A stretch of DNA of 64,000 nt from SSF14 sp037045585 (lineage in GTDB: Bacteria; Actinomycetota; Acidimicrobiia; Acidimicrobiales; Microtrichaceae), in NCBI GenBank assembly GCA_037045585.1, contig JBAOIR010000042.1:108327-172326 (forward strand). Reading direction: 5' to 3'. Position numbers and translations under genes: made by a program. This document shows positions 36,208-44,840 of the stretch, one piece after another (position 1 is the stretch's first letter; each line of letters starts with the position of its first letter). A model generated the notes under the pieces. That model worked only from the letters and a program-made list of their open reading frames with translations. It had not been told where the DNA came from and did not search any database.

Positions 36208-36392
36208 TGTTGTGACCCTCCGGAAACTTTGTGTTCTCTGTGCTCATAGAATGCCACAGAGGGCTGGGGAGAAGCCCCCGGGACAGTCACGGCAGGGTCA
36301 CGGGAAGGGTCGTGGTGTGAATTCTTCTTTGCCAATATACCGCCGACTCCGAAGCTCCCGGCCTGGATCATGCGGGGAGACCCGGCCATACG

Positions 36393-36487
36393 TCTGGGCC
36401 CGGTGGCATCGCTGCAAGTCATCGACGATTTCTACGGAGCAGCGAAATGGCTCTCCACGGCTTTGACGCGCGGCAACGGGATGGCAC
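36393..36487. repeat. 95-bp dispersed repeat, copy 1
   Basis: Runs from TCTGGGCCCGGTGGCATCG to GGGATGGCAC and matches 37411-37505 in direct orientation with about 11 differences. The centre (ATCGACGATTTCTACGGAGC, then AGCGAAATGGCTC) is almost unchanged and can form a GAGC...GCTC hairpin. It lies in a gene-poor stretch. Confidence 0.85.
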
Positions 36488-36674
36488 TCTCCGTCGCCTC
36501 CACGCGTCGGTGGTGTTGCCCACCACGCCGCTGTGGAATCGAGCTGCCCCGGTCGGCGGGTGGCGGTGGCCCCGGGGGGATCCCTGGACCACAAGCCGCC
36601 ACGGGTCTGGGCCACTATCCCCGGGACTTGCCATCCTAAAGCTAGAAAAGCCTGGCGTGAGAGGAACGGTCATC

Positions 36675-37330
36675 GTGCATTGTCCCATTTGTAACGGTCT
36701 GCTTCAGATGGATAGACCAGAGTTGTATTGTCACCGCGGCGAAATGCTGCTGTCCAAGAGTCTGGCGAGGATGATCGTCGAGTGCCTTGAGGGTAAGCCG
36801 CCATCCTCTTGTCGGACAGCCCAGAATGCACTTCTGCTGTATTGTCCGAAGTGCGGGGTCCCCAGCGTCTTCAAGGAGCCGCACATCTTTGCCCCACTTG
36901 CGCGGCTGTCTTCAACGATCTGGTCGATCCTCTGGAGTTGCACCCCCACAAGAAGTGCCCCGTGGAATCAGTCAAGGACCTGACTCCAGCCTTCAGGCAG
37001 GCAAGGGTCCTGCCGCTCGTTTCCCACGAAGATTGCCTGGCTCTGGCGGAGGCGATAGCTTCGAGGGATCGCCTGTCCTATTCCATTGGTAAAGACACGG
37101 AGGAAGACTGGGTCATCATAAATCGCTTAGACGAGATTGGTCCTCGGTTGGGGATGGCGATTTGCAAGATTCGACCTCTCATCTTGAACGTCCAGTGTCC
37201 GCCGTATTCTGAGTTTTCCCGTTTTGTCGTGGTGAATTTTGACTCACCGATGTCGCCAGTTAGAGTCCAGCGAGAGATTTTCTTGCTGGATTTCAAGTTC
37301 CAGGAAAGCCTGGACTCCCAGAGAATTTGA
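36675..37330 (+). CDS. Zinc-ribbon-rich protein of unknown function (one frameshift)
   Basis: From GTG 36675, with GAGAGGAAC upstream, the frame reads VHCPICNGLLQMDRPELYCHRGEM and YCPKCGVPSVFKEPH. After a one-base indel near 36,887 it continues LCPTCAAVFNDLVDPLELHPHKKCP and a C-terminal domain (EEDWVIINRLDEIGPRLGMAICKIRPLIL...VVVNFDSP). There are at least four CxxC or C-C pairs suitable for zinc. The family is unknown. Confidence 0.55.
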
Positions 37331-37410
37331 GCGGGGAATGGCCTTGGAGGATTTTGTCTTTTCTACAATCTAGACGCGACGCTCGCGGGCTAGTTCATCG
37401 GGGAGAACCC

Positions 37411-37505
37411 TCTGGGCCCGGTGGCATCGCCGTAAGTCATCGACGATTTCTACGGAGCAGCGAAATGGCTCCCCACGGTTTTGACGCGCGGGGAGGGGAT
37501 GGCAC
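37411..37505. repeat. 95-bp dispersed repeat, copy 2
   Basis: Direct copy of 36393-36487, starting TCTGGGCCCGGTGGCATCG. It overlaps the 3' part of a reverse-strand frame that contains GEPFRCSVEIVDDLRRCHRAQ, as copy 1 does with GEPFRCSVEIVDDLQRCHRAQ. Confidence 0.85.
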
Positions 37506-37803
37506 ACCTCGTCGATGTTGAAGTGGATGCTAATGATTGCTTTCGTTATCAAGGACATCGGAAGATTGCGCGCCCGGCATCGCTCCACCAGCAGGTCGTA
37601 TATCGTTGTGCCAGGTCGGGAAAGCGTCCGATTCTGGAAAGGTCCTCTGGGAGAGCAAGTCGATGCCAAGTTGGCCAGCGTCCTGCAACCCGTGGCCGTG
37701 GAGTTTGCCCAGACTCCAGTAGCCGCCAATATCATTGTTGCGGCTGACGAAGGTGCCCAACAGCCCTTCTGCCACGCTTGTTAGTCGTCTGCGCCTGGCC
37801 ATC
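37490..37803 (-). CDS. Small unknown protein, frameshifted
   Basis: Two reverse frames combine to MARRRRLTSVAEGLLGTFVSRNNDIGGYWSLGKLHGHGLQDAGQLGIDLL...FPTWHNDI and then YDLLVERCRARNLPMSLITKAIISIHFNID. The SRNNDIGGYWSLGKL part looks like a conserved domain, but I cannot name it. The indel is near 37,600. It ends beside the second 95-bp repeat. Confidence 0.45.
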
Positions 37804-37852
37804 GCTTGTGATTCTTGGGGCATTTCCCGTCGCCTCCACGCATAGCCTGGAG

Positions 37853-37890
37853 GGGGTCACCTCACGAAACGGAAATTATTGTACACTAAG
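37853..37890 (+). repeat. Tn3-family left terminal inverted repeat
   Basis: 38 bp from GGGGTCACCTCACG to GTACACTAAG. It matches the right end (41615-41653) except for one inserted base and one substitution. GGGG at the tip and TAAG at the inner end follow the Tn3-family pattern. Confidence 0.95.
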
Positions 37891-37924
37891 GTCAGGGCGG
37901 GGCGCAAATTTCCAAAAAGTCCGC

Positions 37925-38512
37925 TCACGTCTGCTCTTCACTGCTTGTAGCTAAAATTCGCCGGACCGATGTTCTGCCGATCCCGAGTTTCTCAGCAATT
38001 TTGCCCGGCTTGAGCCCTTCCTGAGCTAGAGCCAAAATTGCTTCGTTCTTCCTCTTTGCTGTTGCCGGGCGACCGTGAGGCCTTCCTTCCTTCTGTGCCT
38101 GCGCGATACCAGCTTTGACGCGGTCACGCAGGATGTCACGTTCAAACTCTGCAAATACGGCCAGCATTCCGGCCAAGGCTCGCCCGCTGGGGGTTGTTAA
38201 ATCTAGCGCCTCCGTGAGAGAAACGAAACCCACTCCGAGAGATTGCAGCTCGTTAAGACTGGTTAGCAAATCAGCCACAGACCGACCCCACCGGTCCAAC
38301 CGCCAGACCACAATGACATCGAGGTCGCGGCGCCTGGCCGCCTTTAATAGCTCAGCCCTTTGTGGCCGAGAAATCGCTCCTGAGGCAACCTCAGTTATCT
38401 CGAGGACAATGTCCCAACCTCGGCGCGAGATATACTCTTTCATAGCTGACGACTGCAATGGTAGGGTCTGCTGATCGTGGGTGGATACCCGAGCGTAGAG
38501 GCCGACGCGCAT
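37925..38512 (-). CDS. tnpR: Serine recombinase / resolvase of the Tn3-family element
   Basis: Resolves transposition cointegrates. The 195-aa product starts at ATG 38512 (MRVGLYARVSTHDQQTLPLQ), with the catalytic Ser in ARVSTHDQ. It contains VIVVWRLDRWGRSVADLL (arginines of the active site) and GMLAVFAEFERDILRDRVKAGIAQA (helix E), and a C-terminal HTH (EGLKPGKIAEKLGIGRTSVRRIL). It is divergent from tnpA; the res site should lie in the 140 bp between them. Confidence 0.95.
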   Translation of the reverse strand: MRVGLYARVSTHDQQTLPLQSSAMKEYISRRGWDIVLEITEVASGAISRPQRAELLKAARRRDLDVIVVWRLDRWGRSVADLLTSLNELQSLGVGFVSLTEALDLTTPSGRALAGMLAVFAEFERDILRDRVKAGIAQAQKEGRPHGRPATAKRKNEAILALAQEGLKPGKIAEKLGIGRTSVRRILATSSEEQT

Positions 38513-38652
38513 GACTTCTCCCCTGGCCAAAAACCCTATTAAAAATGGTCCTCGCAAACGTTGATTTTACTCGTATTTGCGCTTAGGCTTGGGCGATGGC
38601 CAAAAACTTTAGTTATTAGCCATACTATAACCTATGAACCAGGGGATCGCCT
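38513..38652. promoter_or_regulatory. Divergent tnpR/tnpA control region, probable res site
   Basis: The 140-bp AT-rich spacer between divergent tnpR and tnpA is the usual place of res subsites and both promoters. AT-rich dyads such as AAAACTTTAGTTATTAGCC and ACTATAACC are present. Exact subsites are not assigned. Confidence 0.55.
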
Positions 38653-41619
38653 ATGCCTCGGCGCGTTCTTTTAACCGAAGTGGAACGGGCGGGTCTACTC
38701 GCTTTCCCCACTGATGAAGCCGATTGGATAAGACACTACAGTCTCAGCGAGCCAGATCTTTCGATGGTCAGGCAGCGCCGTGGTGACCACAACCGACTGG
38801 GGTTTGCAATTCAACTATGCTATCTGCGCTACCCTGGCTTCGCAATGCCTCCCGAAGCTCGACCACCAGCCCCACTGCTATCACTGGTGGCACAGCAAAC
38901 GCAAACTGATCCAGAGCTTTGGTCGAAGTATGCCCAACGGTCGGCAACCCGCCGTGAACATTTGCTCGAACTCCAGAGTTGGCTTGGTCTAACGACTTTC
39001 GCCATCCCCCATGTCCGAAAGTGTGTGGCGCAAATAATCGAGTTGGCCATGCAGACAGACCGTGGTGTTGTCTTGGCCAATGCGCTGCTCGACGTGCTGC
39101 GCCGGCAACGCATTATGATTCCTAGTGTCGATGTGCTCGAGCACATGTGCGCCGCCGCGCTCACCCGTGGCACCCGCCGTGTTTACGAGGCACTGACGAC
39201 CCCATTATCCTCTCATCAAAAGCAGTTACTGGATGGTCTACTGGCAGTTCGCGAGGGCTCCAAGTTCAGTTCTTTAGCCTGGCTGCGGCAGCCACCGGGT
39301 TTCCCTAATCCAAAGCATGTGCTGGCCCACATTGAACGGCTTAAAGCCTTTCGCGCGTTGGGACTACCTGAAGATCTCGAACGAGCCGTCCACCAGAACC
39401 GCCTTCTGAAACTGGCCCGTGAGGGTGGTCAGATGACGTCTCAACATCTGCGCGACTTAGAACCTTTGCGCCGTTATGCCACCCTGTGCGCCGTTGTTCT
39501 GGACACCCGAGCCACGCTCATCGACGAAATTATCGACATGCATGACCGGATTCTTGGAGCCTTGTTCACCCGGGCCAAGAAAAGCCACGTCGAACGTTTC
39601 CACCAGTCAGGAAAAGCCATCAATGCTAAGCTAAGACTCTACTCGCGTATCGGGAGGGCGTTGCTAGATGCCAAGCAAAGCGGTGGCGACCCATTCGCGG
39701 CCATCGAGACAGTGTTGTCTTGGGAGTCATTCGCCGAAAGTGTCGAAGAAACAGAGAAGTTGGCCCAACCAGCAGACTTTGACTTCCTACCACTTATCGG
39801 CGATGGATTTACTCAACTCCGTCGCTACACGCCGGCCTTCCTGGAAGCGCTCACCCTCAAGGCCGCACCGGCAGCAAAGGACATCCTTGCTGGAGTGGAC
39901 ACGCTCAAAGGGATGAACCAGCATCAAGAGCGCAAAGTGCCTGATGGCGCGCCAATCAGCTTCATTCGAAAACGCTGGGTGAGCATCATCCAGACCGGGG
40001 CCGGGCTCGACCGCAGATTTTACGAATTATGCGTGCTGTCAGAATTGAAGAACGCACTGCGCTCGGGTGATATTTGGGTCCAAGGCTCCCGCCAGTTCAA
40101 GGACTTCAGAGAATATTTGTTGCCGCCGTCCCGATATTAAGTCCAGCGCGATCGGCAAGAACTTGGCTTGGCTGTCAACACCGACTGCGAGCGCTTCTTC
40201 GAAGAAAGGCTGGCGTTGCTAAAGCGGGAGTTGGACAAGGTGGAAAAACTTGCCGCCAAAAATGAATTGCCCGACGTCTCCATTACCAGCAGTGGACTGA
40301 AAATTACCCCACTTGCAAAAGCGGTCCCCGACGAGGCGGAAACCCTGATGCGGCAGGCTTCTGCAATGCTGCCTCATCTCAAGATTACCGAGTTGCTGCT
40401 GGATGTGGATAGCTGGACGGGATTCACGCGTCACTTCACGCACCTCAAAAGTGGGGCCCCAGCGGCCGCCAAAAGCTTACTGCTGACAGCCATTCTTGCT
40501 GATGCGATCAATCTCGGCCTCACGAAAATGGCGGAATCATGTCCTGGCACAACTTACTCCAAACTGGCCTGGTTACAGGACTGGCACGTTCGCGATGAGA
40601 CTTATTCAGCGAGCTTGGCCGAAGTAGTCAACGCCCAGTTCCGCCAACCTTTCGCGGCTTGGTGGGGAGACGGGACAACCTCATCATCGGATGGGCAGTG
40701 GTTTCGAGCTGGCGGCCAAGGCCAAGGCGCTGGCCACTTCAACGCAAAGTATGGCGATGAACCAGGCGTAACTTTCTATGGCCATATCTCGGACCAATAC
40801 GCACCATTTCACACCAAGGTGCTGAACGCCCCTGTAAGAGACGCGACCCACGTTCTTGATGGACTGCTGTATCACGAGTCGGATCTGCGAATAGAGGAGC
40901 ATTATACGGACACGTCTGGATTCACCGACCATGTCTTCGGATTGACGCACTTGTTGGGATTCCGCTTCGCCCCCCGCATCCGCGACCTCAAGGACAAGAA
41001 GCTCTTTGTGCCAGACGATATCAACGCATACCCAACGCTGAAAGCGCTCATCGGTGACAAAGTCAGCGCAAAACAGATTCGGGTTCACTGGGATGAGGTT
41101 TTGCGCACGGCATCATCCATCTCGCAAGGGACCGTGACCGCCTCCCTTATGTTACGCAAGTTGAGCAGTTATCCGCGCCAGAATGGGCAAGCATTTGCCT
41201 TGAGGGAATTGGGACGAATTGATCGCACCCTCTTCACATTGAGTTTGCTGCAAAGTCCAGCGATGCGCCGTCGCGTTCAGGTGGGTCTGAATAAAGGTGA
41301 GGCAAGGCACGCTTTAAATCGCGCCGTTTTCTTCAACCGACTCGGAGAAATGCGAGATCGTAGCTTTGACAATCAGAGATACCGTGCGTCGGGACTCACT
41401 TTGGTAGTCGCCGCCATTGTGCTATGGAATACGGTCTACCTGGAGCGAGCAATACAAGCCATGAAGGCACGTGGTCAACCTGTGGACGACAATCTGTTGC
41501 AATACCTGTCGCCCCTCGGGTGGGAGCACATTAACCTGACCGGCGACTACGTTTGGTTGCAAAACCAAACCGTCGAAAGCGGCAGATTTAGACCACTTCG
41601 AGCGTACGAAAATCCTTAG
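38653..41619 (+). CDS. tnpA: Tn3-family DDE transposase with an in-frame ochre codon
   Basis: Both halves are in the same frame; TAA at 40138-40140 interrupts a protein of about 988 aa. The N-terminal half has RVLLTEVERAGLLAFPTDEADWIRHYSLSEPDL (DUF4158 region). The second half has LAVNTDCERFFEERLALL, ILADAINLGLTKMAES (first Asp), WWGDGTTSSSDGQWF, YGHISDQYAPFHTKV (second Asp) and HALNRAVFFNRLGEMRDRSFDNQRYRASGLTLVVAAIVLWNTVYLERA (catalytic Glu region). The stop codon lies inside the right terminal repeat. The ochre replaces a residue in the otherwise intact LLPPSRY-x-VQRDRQ junction, so it is a point mutation or base-call error. Confidence 0.93.
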
Positions 41620-41653
41620 CGTACTAATAATTTCCGTTTCGTGAGGTGACCCC
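41615..41653 (-). repeat. Tn3-family right terminal inverted repeat
   Basis: 39 bp; the reverse complement begins GGGGTCACCTCACG and ends GTACGCTAAG. It contains the tnpA stop codon. Confidence 0.95.
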
Positions 41654-41841
41654 AAGAGGCGGGCGTAACACTCGATGTGGCTCAGGGTGGCCCGGCGTAT
41701 ACCCCGTTCCCAATTGGAAATCGTGATATGACTGTTCTCGCCGTCCAAAGGTAGCAATTTGGCCAGAGCCGGCTGGGTAATCCCCGCCTCGTGGCGGCAC
41801 TTCCTTAGTTTCAGACCAATTTTTTGGGCTAGATTTGCCAT
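41654..41841 (-). pseudogene. XRE-family regulator, 5' part, interrupted by the Tn3-family element
   Basis: MANLAQKIGLKLRKCRHEAGITQPALAKLLPLDGENSHITISNWERGIRRATLSHIECYARLL is an XRE helix-turn-helix (ITISNWERG is the recognition segment). The frame then enters the transposon end. On the far side of the transposon (37,852 downward) the reverse strand could continue as QAMRGGDGKCPKNHKRWPGADD followed by a stop, which would complete a protein of about 86 aa; this rejoining is an inference. Confidence 0.75.
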
Positions 41842-41851
41842 TGGTTGCCCC

Positions 41852-42955
41852 TCACTTCTCTGGCTTGGCGGTACGCTTGCGAGCCCCGGGTTCCCCCCGC
41901 AGGCTGGCGAGTTCCTCTTTGAGTTCTTCGATCCGATGCTCCGCGGCCAGAGCCCGGGTTTGGGCCTTGGCGCGGGCTTCGGTTTCCGCGCGGATGTCGG
42001 TCAGAGCCCGTTCCAGGCGTTCCTGGGTTCGTTCCATGCGTTCGCTGGCGGCGGCGGCCTCGGCCCGATTGCGGTCGGTTTCGGCCCCCAGGCGCTGTTC
42101 CAGGGCGACAGCCCGACTGGCGGCAGCCGCCAGTTCATCGCGGTGACGGGTCTCTTCCTCGGCCAGGCGCTTCTCCAGTGAGGCCTCGCGCTCGTGGGCC
42201 GTTCTTAGGGCGGCGCGGATCTGCTCGAGTTCCTCCCGGGCCCGAAGAGCCTGGGCTTCGGCCGTGGATTGGGCCTGCCGGGCCTGGTGGGTTTCTTGTG
42301 CCGCGGTGGCGGCGGCCTGGTGGGCGGCCTGGATTTCTTCGTCGGCCCGCTGGTTGGCCTGGTTCACCCGCTGGGCTTCCCGTTCTTGCGAGGCGGCAAG
42401 CTCTTCCTCGGTCCGGAGCTGGAGCTCGGCCATCTCCTGGCGCAACTGGTGGATCTCCCCGCGAAGGCCCTCGGCTTCGGCCTGGGCCTGGAGCATCTCT
42501 TCTTCGGCTTCTCGGGCGGCGCTGCTGGCAGCCTCGGCCAGGTTCTCGGCGGCCCGGCGACGGCGCTCCTCGGCGGCGCGGTCGGTGTTGGCTCGGGCCA
42601 CCTGTTCATCGGCCGAGCTGAAGGCTTCGGCGCGGACGGCTTCGGCTTCTTCGAGGTCGGCCAGCTCGATCAGGGTGGTGCGGGCGCGGGCCAGGGCCCC
42701 TTCGAGGGATTGGACGCTCTGCTCGAGCTGGTTGCGCAGGGCCAGGGCGGGGGAATTCACGGCCGGGGCCGCGGTGGGCTGCCTGGCGGTGGTGCGTTCG
42801 GTGGTGCGGGACTGGCGCCAGAACTGAACGCGGTGTTGGTCTGAGCAAAAGCGCTTGCGTGGGCCACCTCCGGCGGGTTGTTCCACGGGGTTCTCGCACC
42901 CGGGGAACTGGCAGAGTTCGGCTGCGTGGGGTGAGGTCTGTTTCTCGTTGTGCAT
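41852..42955 (-). CDS. Zinc-finger plus long coiled-coil protein (KfrA-like)
   Basis: The product is about 367 aa from ATG 42955 (MHNEKQTSPHAAELC). The N-terminal CQFPGCENPV...RKRFCSDQHRVQFWRQ is a zinc-finger-like motif with a basic helix. The remaining 290 residues, Ala/Glu/Gln/Arg-rich with heptad character (ARANTDRAAEERRRRAAENLAEAASSAAREAEEEML...), form a long coiled coil, with a basic tail GARKRTAKPEK. This resembles plasmid KfrA-type DNA-binding filament proteins, which autoregulate and support partitioning; the N-terminus is different from classical KfrA. ACGAACG-type repeats lie directly upstream. Confidence 0.75.
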   Translation of the reverse strand: MHNEKQTSPHAAELCQFPGCENPVEQPAGGGPRKRFCSDQHRVQFWRQSRTTERTTARQPTAAPAVNSPALALRNQLEQSVQSLEGALARARTTLIELADLEEAEAVRAEAFSSADEQVARANTDRAAEERRRRAAENLAEAASSAAREAEEEMLQAQAEAEGLRGEIHQLRQEMAELQLRTEEELAASQEREAQRVNQANQRADEEIQAAHQAAATAAQETHQARQAQSTAEAQALRAREELEQIRAALRTAHEREASLEKRLAEEETRHRDELAAAASRAVALEQRLGAETDRNRAEAAAASERMERTQERLERALTDIRAETEARAKAQTRALAAEHRIEELKEELASLRGEPGARKRTAKPEK

Positions 42956-42970
42956 GCATCGACCATACCA

Positions 42971-43038
42971 CCGTTCGTTCGTGTCAGTCAACGGACGTTC
43001 GTTCGTTTGTCTCTTGAGCAACGAACGCACGAACGAGA
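42971..43038. promoter_or_regulatory. Iteron/operator-like cluster of CGTTCGTTCGT repeats
   Basis: CGTTCGTTCGTGTC at 42972-42985 is repeated as CGTTCGTTCGTTTGTC at 42996-43011, 24 bp apart. An inverted form (AACGAACGCACGAACGAG) lies at 43020-43037. The cluster sits just upstream of the coiled-coil gene, where a self-binding operator or centromere would be expected. A longer start (GTG 43048) would translate through the repeats, but ATG 42955 is preferred. Confidence 0.65.
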
Positions 43039-43269
43039 GGAGGACCACGGGAGATTCGCCTGATGGAGTGTCGGGAGCCTAGCGCCGCTGGGTATCGTGC
43101 GGCTCAGCGCCGAAGGCTCCAACCTGGCCGATCGCCCTTGGCTTCGACCCGACCAGGTTTCACCCCCCCTCCGTACGGACAACCCTGTTGGGCAGCCGAA
43201 AAACAGGCGAAAAACGGCTTAAAATCAGGTTTTTCTGCAGGTACCCAGGCCACCCCGGCGAACCTGATA

Positions 43270-43298
43270 GGTAGCGATAAGACATGATTATCGCTACC
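43270..43298. other. lox/dif-like recombination site: perfect 11-7-11 inverted repeat
   Basis: GGTAGCGATAA (43270-43280), a 7-bp asymmetric spacer GACATGA, then TTATCGCTACC (43288-43298). Two perfect 11-bp arms around a 6-8 bp asymmetric spacer is the architecture of tyrosine-recombinase core sites. It lies 81 bp upstream of the recombinase start. It could instead be an operator; no second copy was noticed in the window. Confidence 0.6.
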
Positions 43299-43379
43299 CA
43301 TTGGCCCCCCCTCAAAGCCAGCTTGGAAACGAGGTTTTCCAACAAAGTTGGCCCCTGGAGCCACCATGAACCAGACGTT

Positions 43380-44366
43380 ATGTTCTCTTTTTCCCCCATG
43401 CCGACCGACTGTATCTCGACCAATCAACCCGTTCTTGAAGAGCTTATGGGACGAGCCCAGGACTATGCCGATGCCAGTCAGGCGGCCAACACCAAAAAGG
43501 CCTATGCTTCGGACTGGACCCAATTTCGCTTGTGGTGCGAGACCCAATCGCTTTGCCCATTGCCGGCCAGCGTGCCCACCGTCATCGCTTATCTGACCGA
43601 CCAGGCCGACACGGGAATGAAAGTCTCGACCCTGCGGCGACGGGTGAGCTCAATCAGCCACTACCACCAGGCCACCTTCGCGGGACTTGACCCGACCAAA
43701 ACTGAAGAAACAAAAACCCTCGTCAAAGGCATTCGCCGCCAGCTGGGGGCGGCGATGCGTAAAGCCCCACCCCTCTTGAGCAGCACCATCAAAACCATGT
43801 TGGCCACCCTGAACCTGGAGAAAATGCAAGGCCAACGGGACCGGGCTTTAATCACCCTGGGCTTTGCCGCCGCCCTGCGACGATCAGAACTGGTGGCTCT
43901 GTGTGTTGAAGACCTGACCTGGCGCAAACAAGGCGTGACCCTCTTGATTCGACGGAGTAAGACCGACCAGGAGGCCCTGGGAGAGTCGATCTCGTTGCAC
44001 CGTGGGAAGACCGAGTTTTGCCCGGTCAACGCCCTGCGCACCTGGTGCGACCTGGCCCAGATCACCACCGGACCGATCTTTCGGGCCATCAACAAAGGCG
44101 GAGCCGTGGGAGAGACCCTGACAGCCCAATCGGTGGCCCTGATCGTCAAGCGCCTGGCGGCGGCTGCCGAAGTGCCCGACCCGGGCGAGTTCTCGGCCCA
44201 CAGCCTGCGATCGGGGATGATCACCACGGCCATCGTCAACGGATGCAGTGCCTTTGAGATCATGGAAGTTTCGCGCCACAAATCAGAGGCCGTCTTTCGG
44301 GGCTACGTGCAGCGCGCCAGAGTCGCCGCCTACAGCAACCAGACCACCACCCGACTGGGTCTCTAG
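43380..44366 (+). CDS. Tyrosine recombinase/integrase
   Basis: The product is about 328 aa from ATG 43380 (MFSFSPMPTD) or 43398. The SAM-like N-terminal domain (ANTKKAYASDWTQFRLWCETQ, YLTDQADTGMKVSTLRRRVSSISHYHQATFAG) precedes the catalytic domain with GFAAALRRSELVALCVEDL (first Arg), FSAHSLRSGMITTAIVNG (HxxR), SRHKSEAVFRGYVQRA (H and the Tyr nucleophile in GYV). It acts on specific DNA sites for integration, excision or dimer resolution. The 11-7-11 site upstream and structured repeats downstream suggest its targets or partners. Confidence 0.93.
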   Translation: MFSFSPMPTDCISTNQPVLEELMGRAQDYADASQAANTKKAYASDWTQFRLWCETQSLCPLPASVPTVIAYLTDQADTGMKVSTLRRRVSSISHYHQATFAGLDPTKTEETKTLVKGIRRQLGAAMRKAPPLLSSTIKTMLATLNLEKMQGQRDRALITLGFAAALRRSELVALCVEDLTWRKQGVTLLIRRSKTDQEALGESISLHRGKTEFCPVNALRTWCDLAQITTGPIFRAINKGGAVGETLTAQSVALIVKRLAAAAEVPDPGEFSAHSLRSGMITTAIVNGCSAFEIMEVSRHKSEAVFRGYVQRARVAAYSNQTTTRLGL

Positions 44367-44494
44367 CGCCTGCCACCCGGGTCTGTTTTCCAGACCCAAC
44401 CCCCACCCGCAGCGCACTTCGTCAGCCTTTGGGGGGGTGCGGGGGGGTTCTACCCCCCCGCCTATTAAAGATCTTTCTACTTCGTCGTCGTCGT

Positions 44495-44671
44495 GGTGTG
44501 GGCAGTGTGGGAAACTCTCGCCCATTGAGCCTATGGAACTTTAGTGACGTTTGTTTAAACTACCCCCCCATTGCATGCCCGTCGATGGCGAGAGTTTTCC
44601 AAGGGCCTGTGTGAAAATCTGGTGCCCTCCCCGCCGCCTAATTTTTGCACAGGCCCGGCACTGTCCACACC
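44495..44671. other. Structured element A (three nested/adjacent stems)
   Basis: P1: 44495-44507 with 44659-44671 (13 bp, one G-T). P2: 44508-44522 with 44587-44601 (15 bp, one G-T). P3: 44603-44618 with 44641-44656 (16 bp, two G-T) closing a 22-nt C-rich loop. The P2 loop contains the 33-bp box repeated at 44841-44873. The same architecture occurs in element B with different P1 and P3 sequences, so pairing is conserved while sequence is not. Structured RNA and folded single-stranded DNA both fit. Confidence 0.75.
44529..44561 (+). repeat. 33-bp box, copy 1
   Basis: GCCTATGGAACTTTAGTGAC followed by GTTTGTTTAAACT; matches 44841-44873 with one A/G difference. It includes the palindrome GTTTAAAC. 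It lies in the P2 loop of structured element A. Confidence 0.9.
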
Positions 44672-44692
44672 CCCCGCGGAGCTGCACGAGAC

Positions 44693-44818
44693 CGGGTCCG
44701 TGTGGGCAACTCTCGCCCGTTGCTTGATCTGGCGATGGCGAGAGTTACCCAAGGCCTGGGGGAGAATCTCGCTGCCCGGCCCACCGCCTGGATTCTTCCC
44801 CAGGCCGGCACGGACCCG
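44693..44818. other. Structured element B (paralogue of A)
   Basis: P1: 44693-44702 with 44809-44818 (10 bp, perfect). P2: 44703-44717 with 44737-44751 (15 bp, one C-A mismatch). P3: 44753-44768 with 44791-44806 (16 bp, one G-T) closing a 22-nt loop. The P2 core (AACTCTCGCC / GGCGAGAGTT) is identical to element A; P1 and P3 have changed on both strands together. The linkers AA before P3 and GG after P3 are also conserved. Confidence 0.75.
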
Positions 44819-44840
44819 ACGCCGCCGAACAGACCGATGG

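Larger units (their letters stand above)
37853..41653. mobile_element. Complete Tn3-family transposon (3.8 kb)
   Basis: It is bounded by 38/39-bp inverted ends that begin GGGGTCACCTCACGAAACGG and end CTAAG, contains divergent tnpR and tnpA, and is placed inside an XRE-type regulator gene whose 5' part remains on the right. Flanking 5-mers (TGGAG left, AAGAG right) are not a perfect target duplication. The GC content is lower than in the flanks. tnpA carries an in-frame ochre codon. Confidence 0.92.

Noticed and set aside
41422..41841. 139-aa intact XRE regulator
   Set aside because: Only the first 62 codons are regulator sequence; the remainder is the transposon end and antisense of tnpA.
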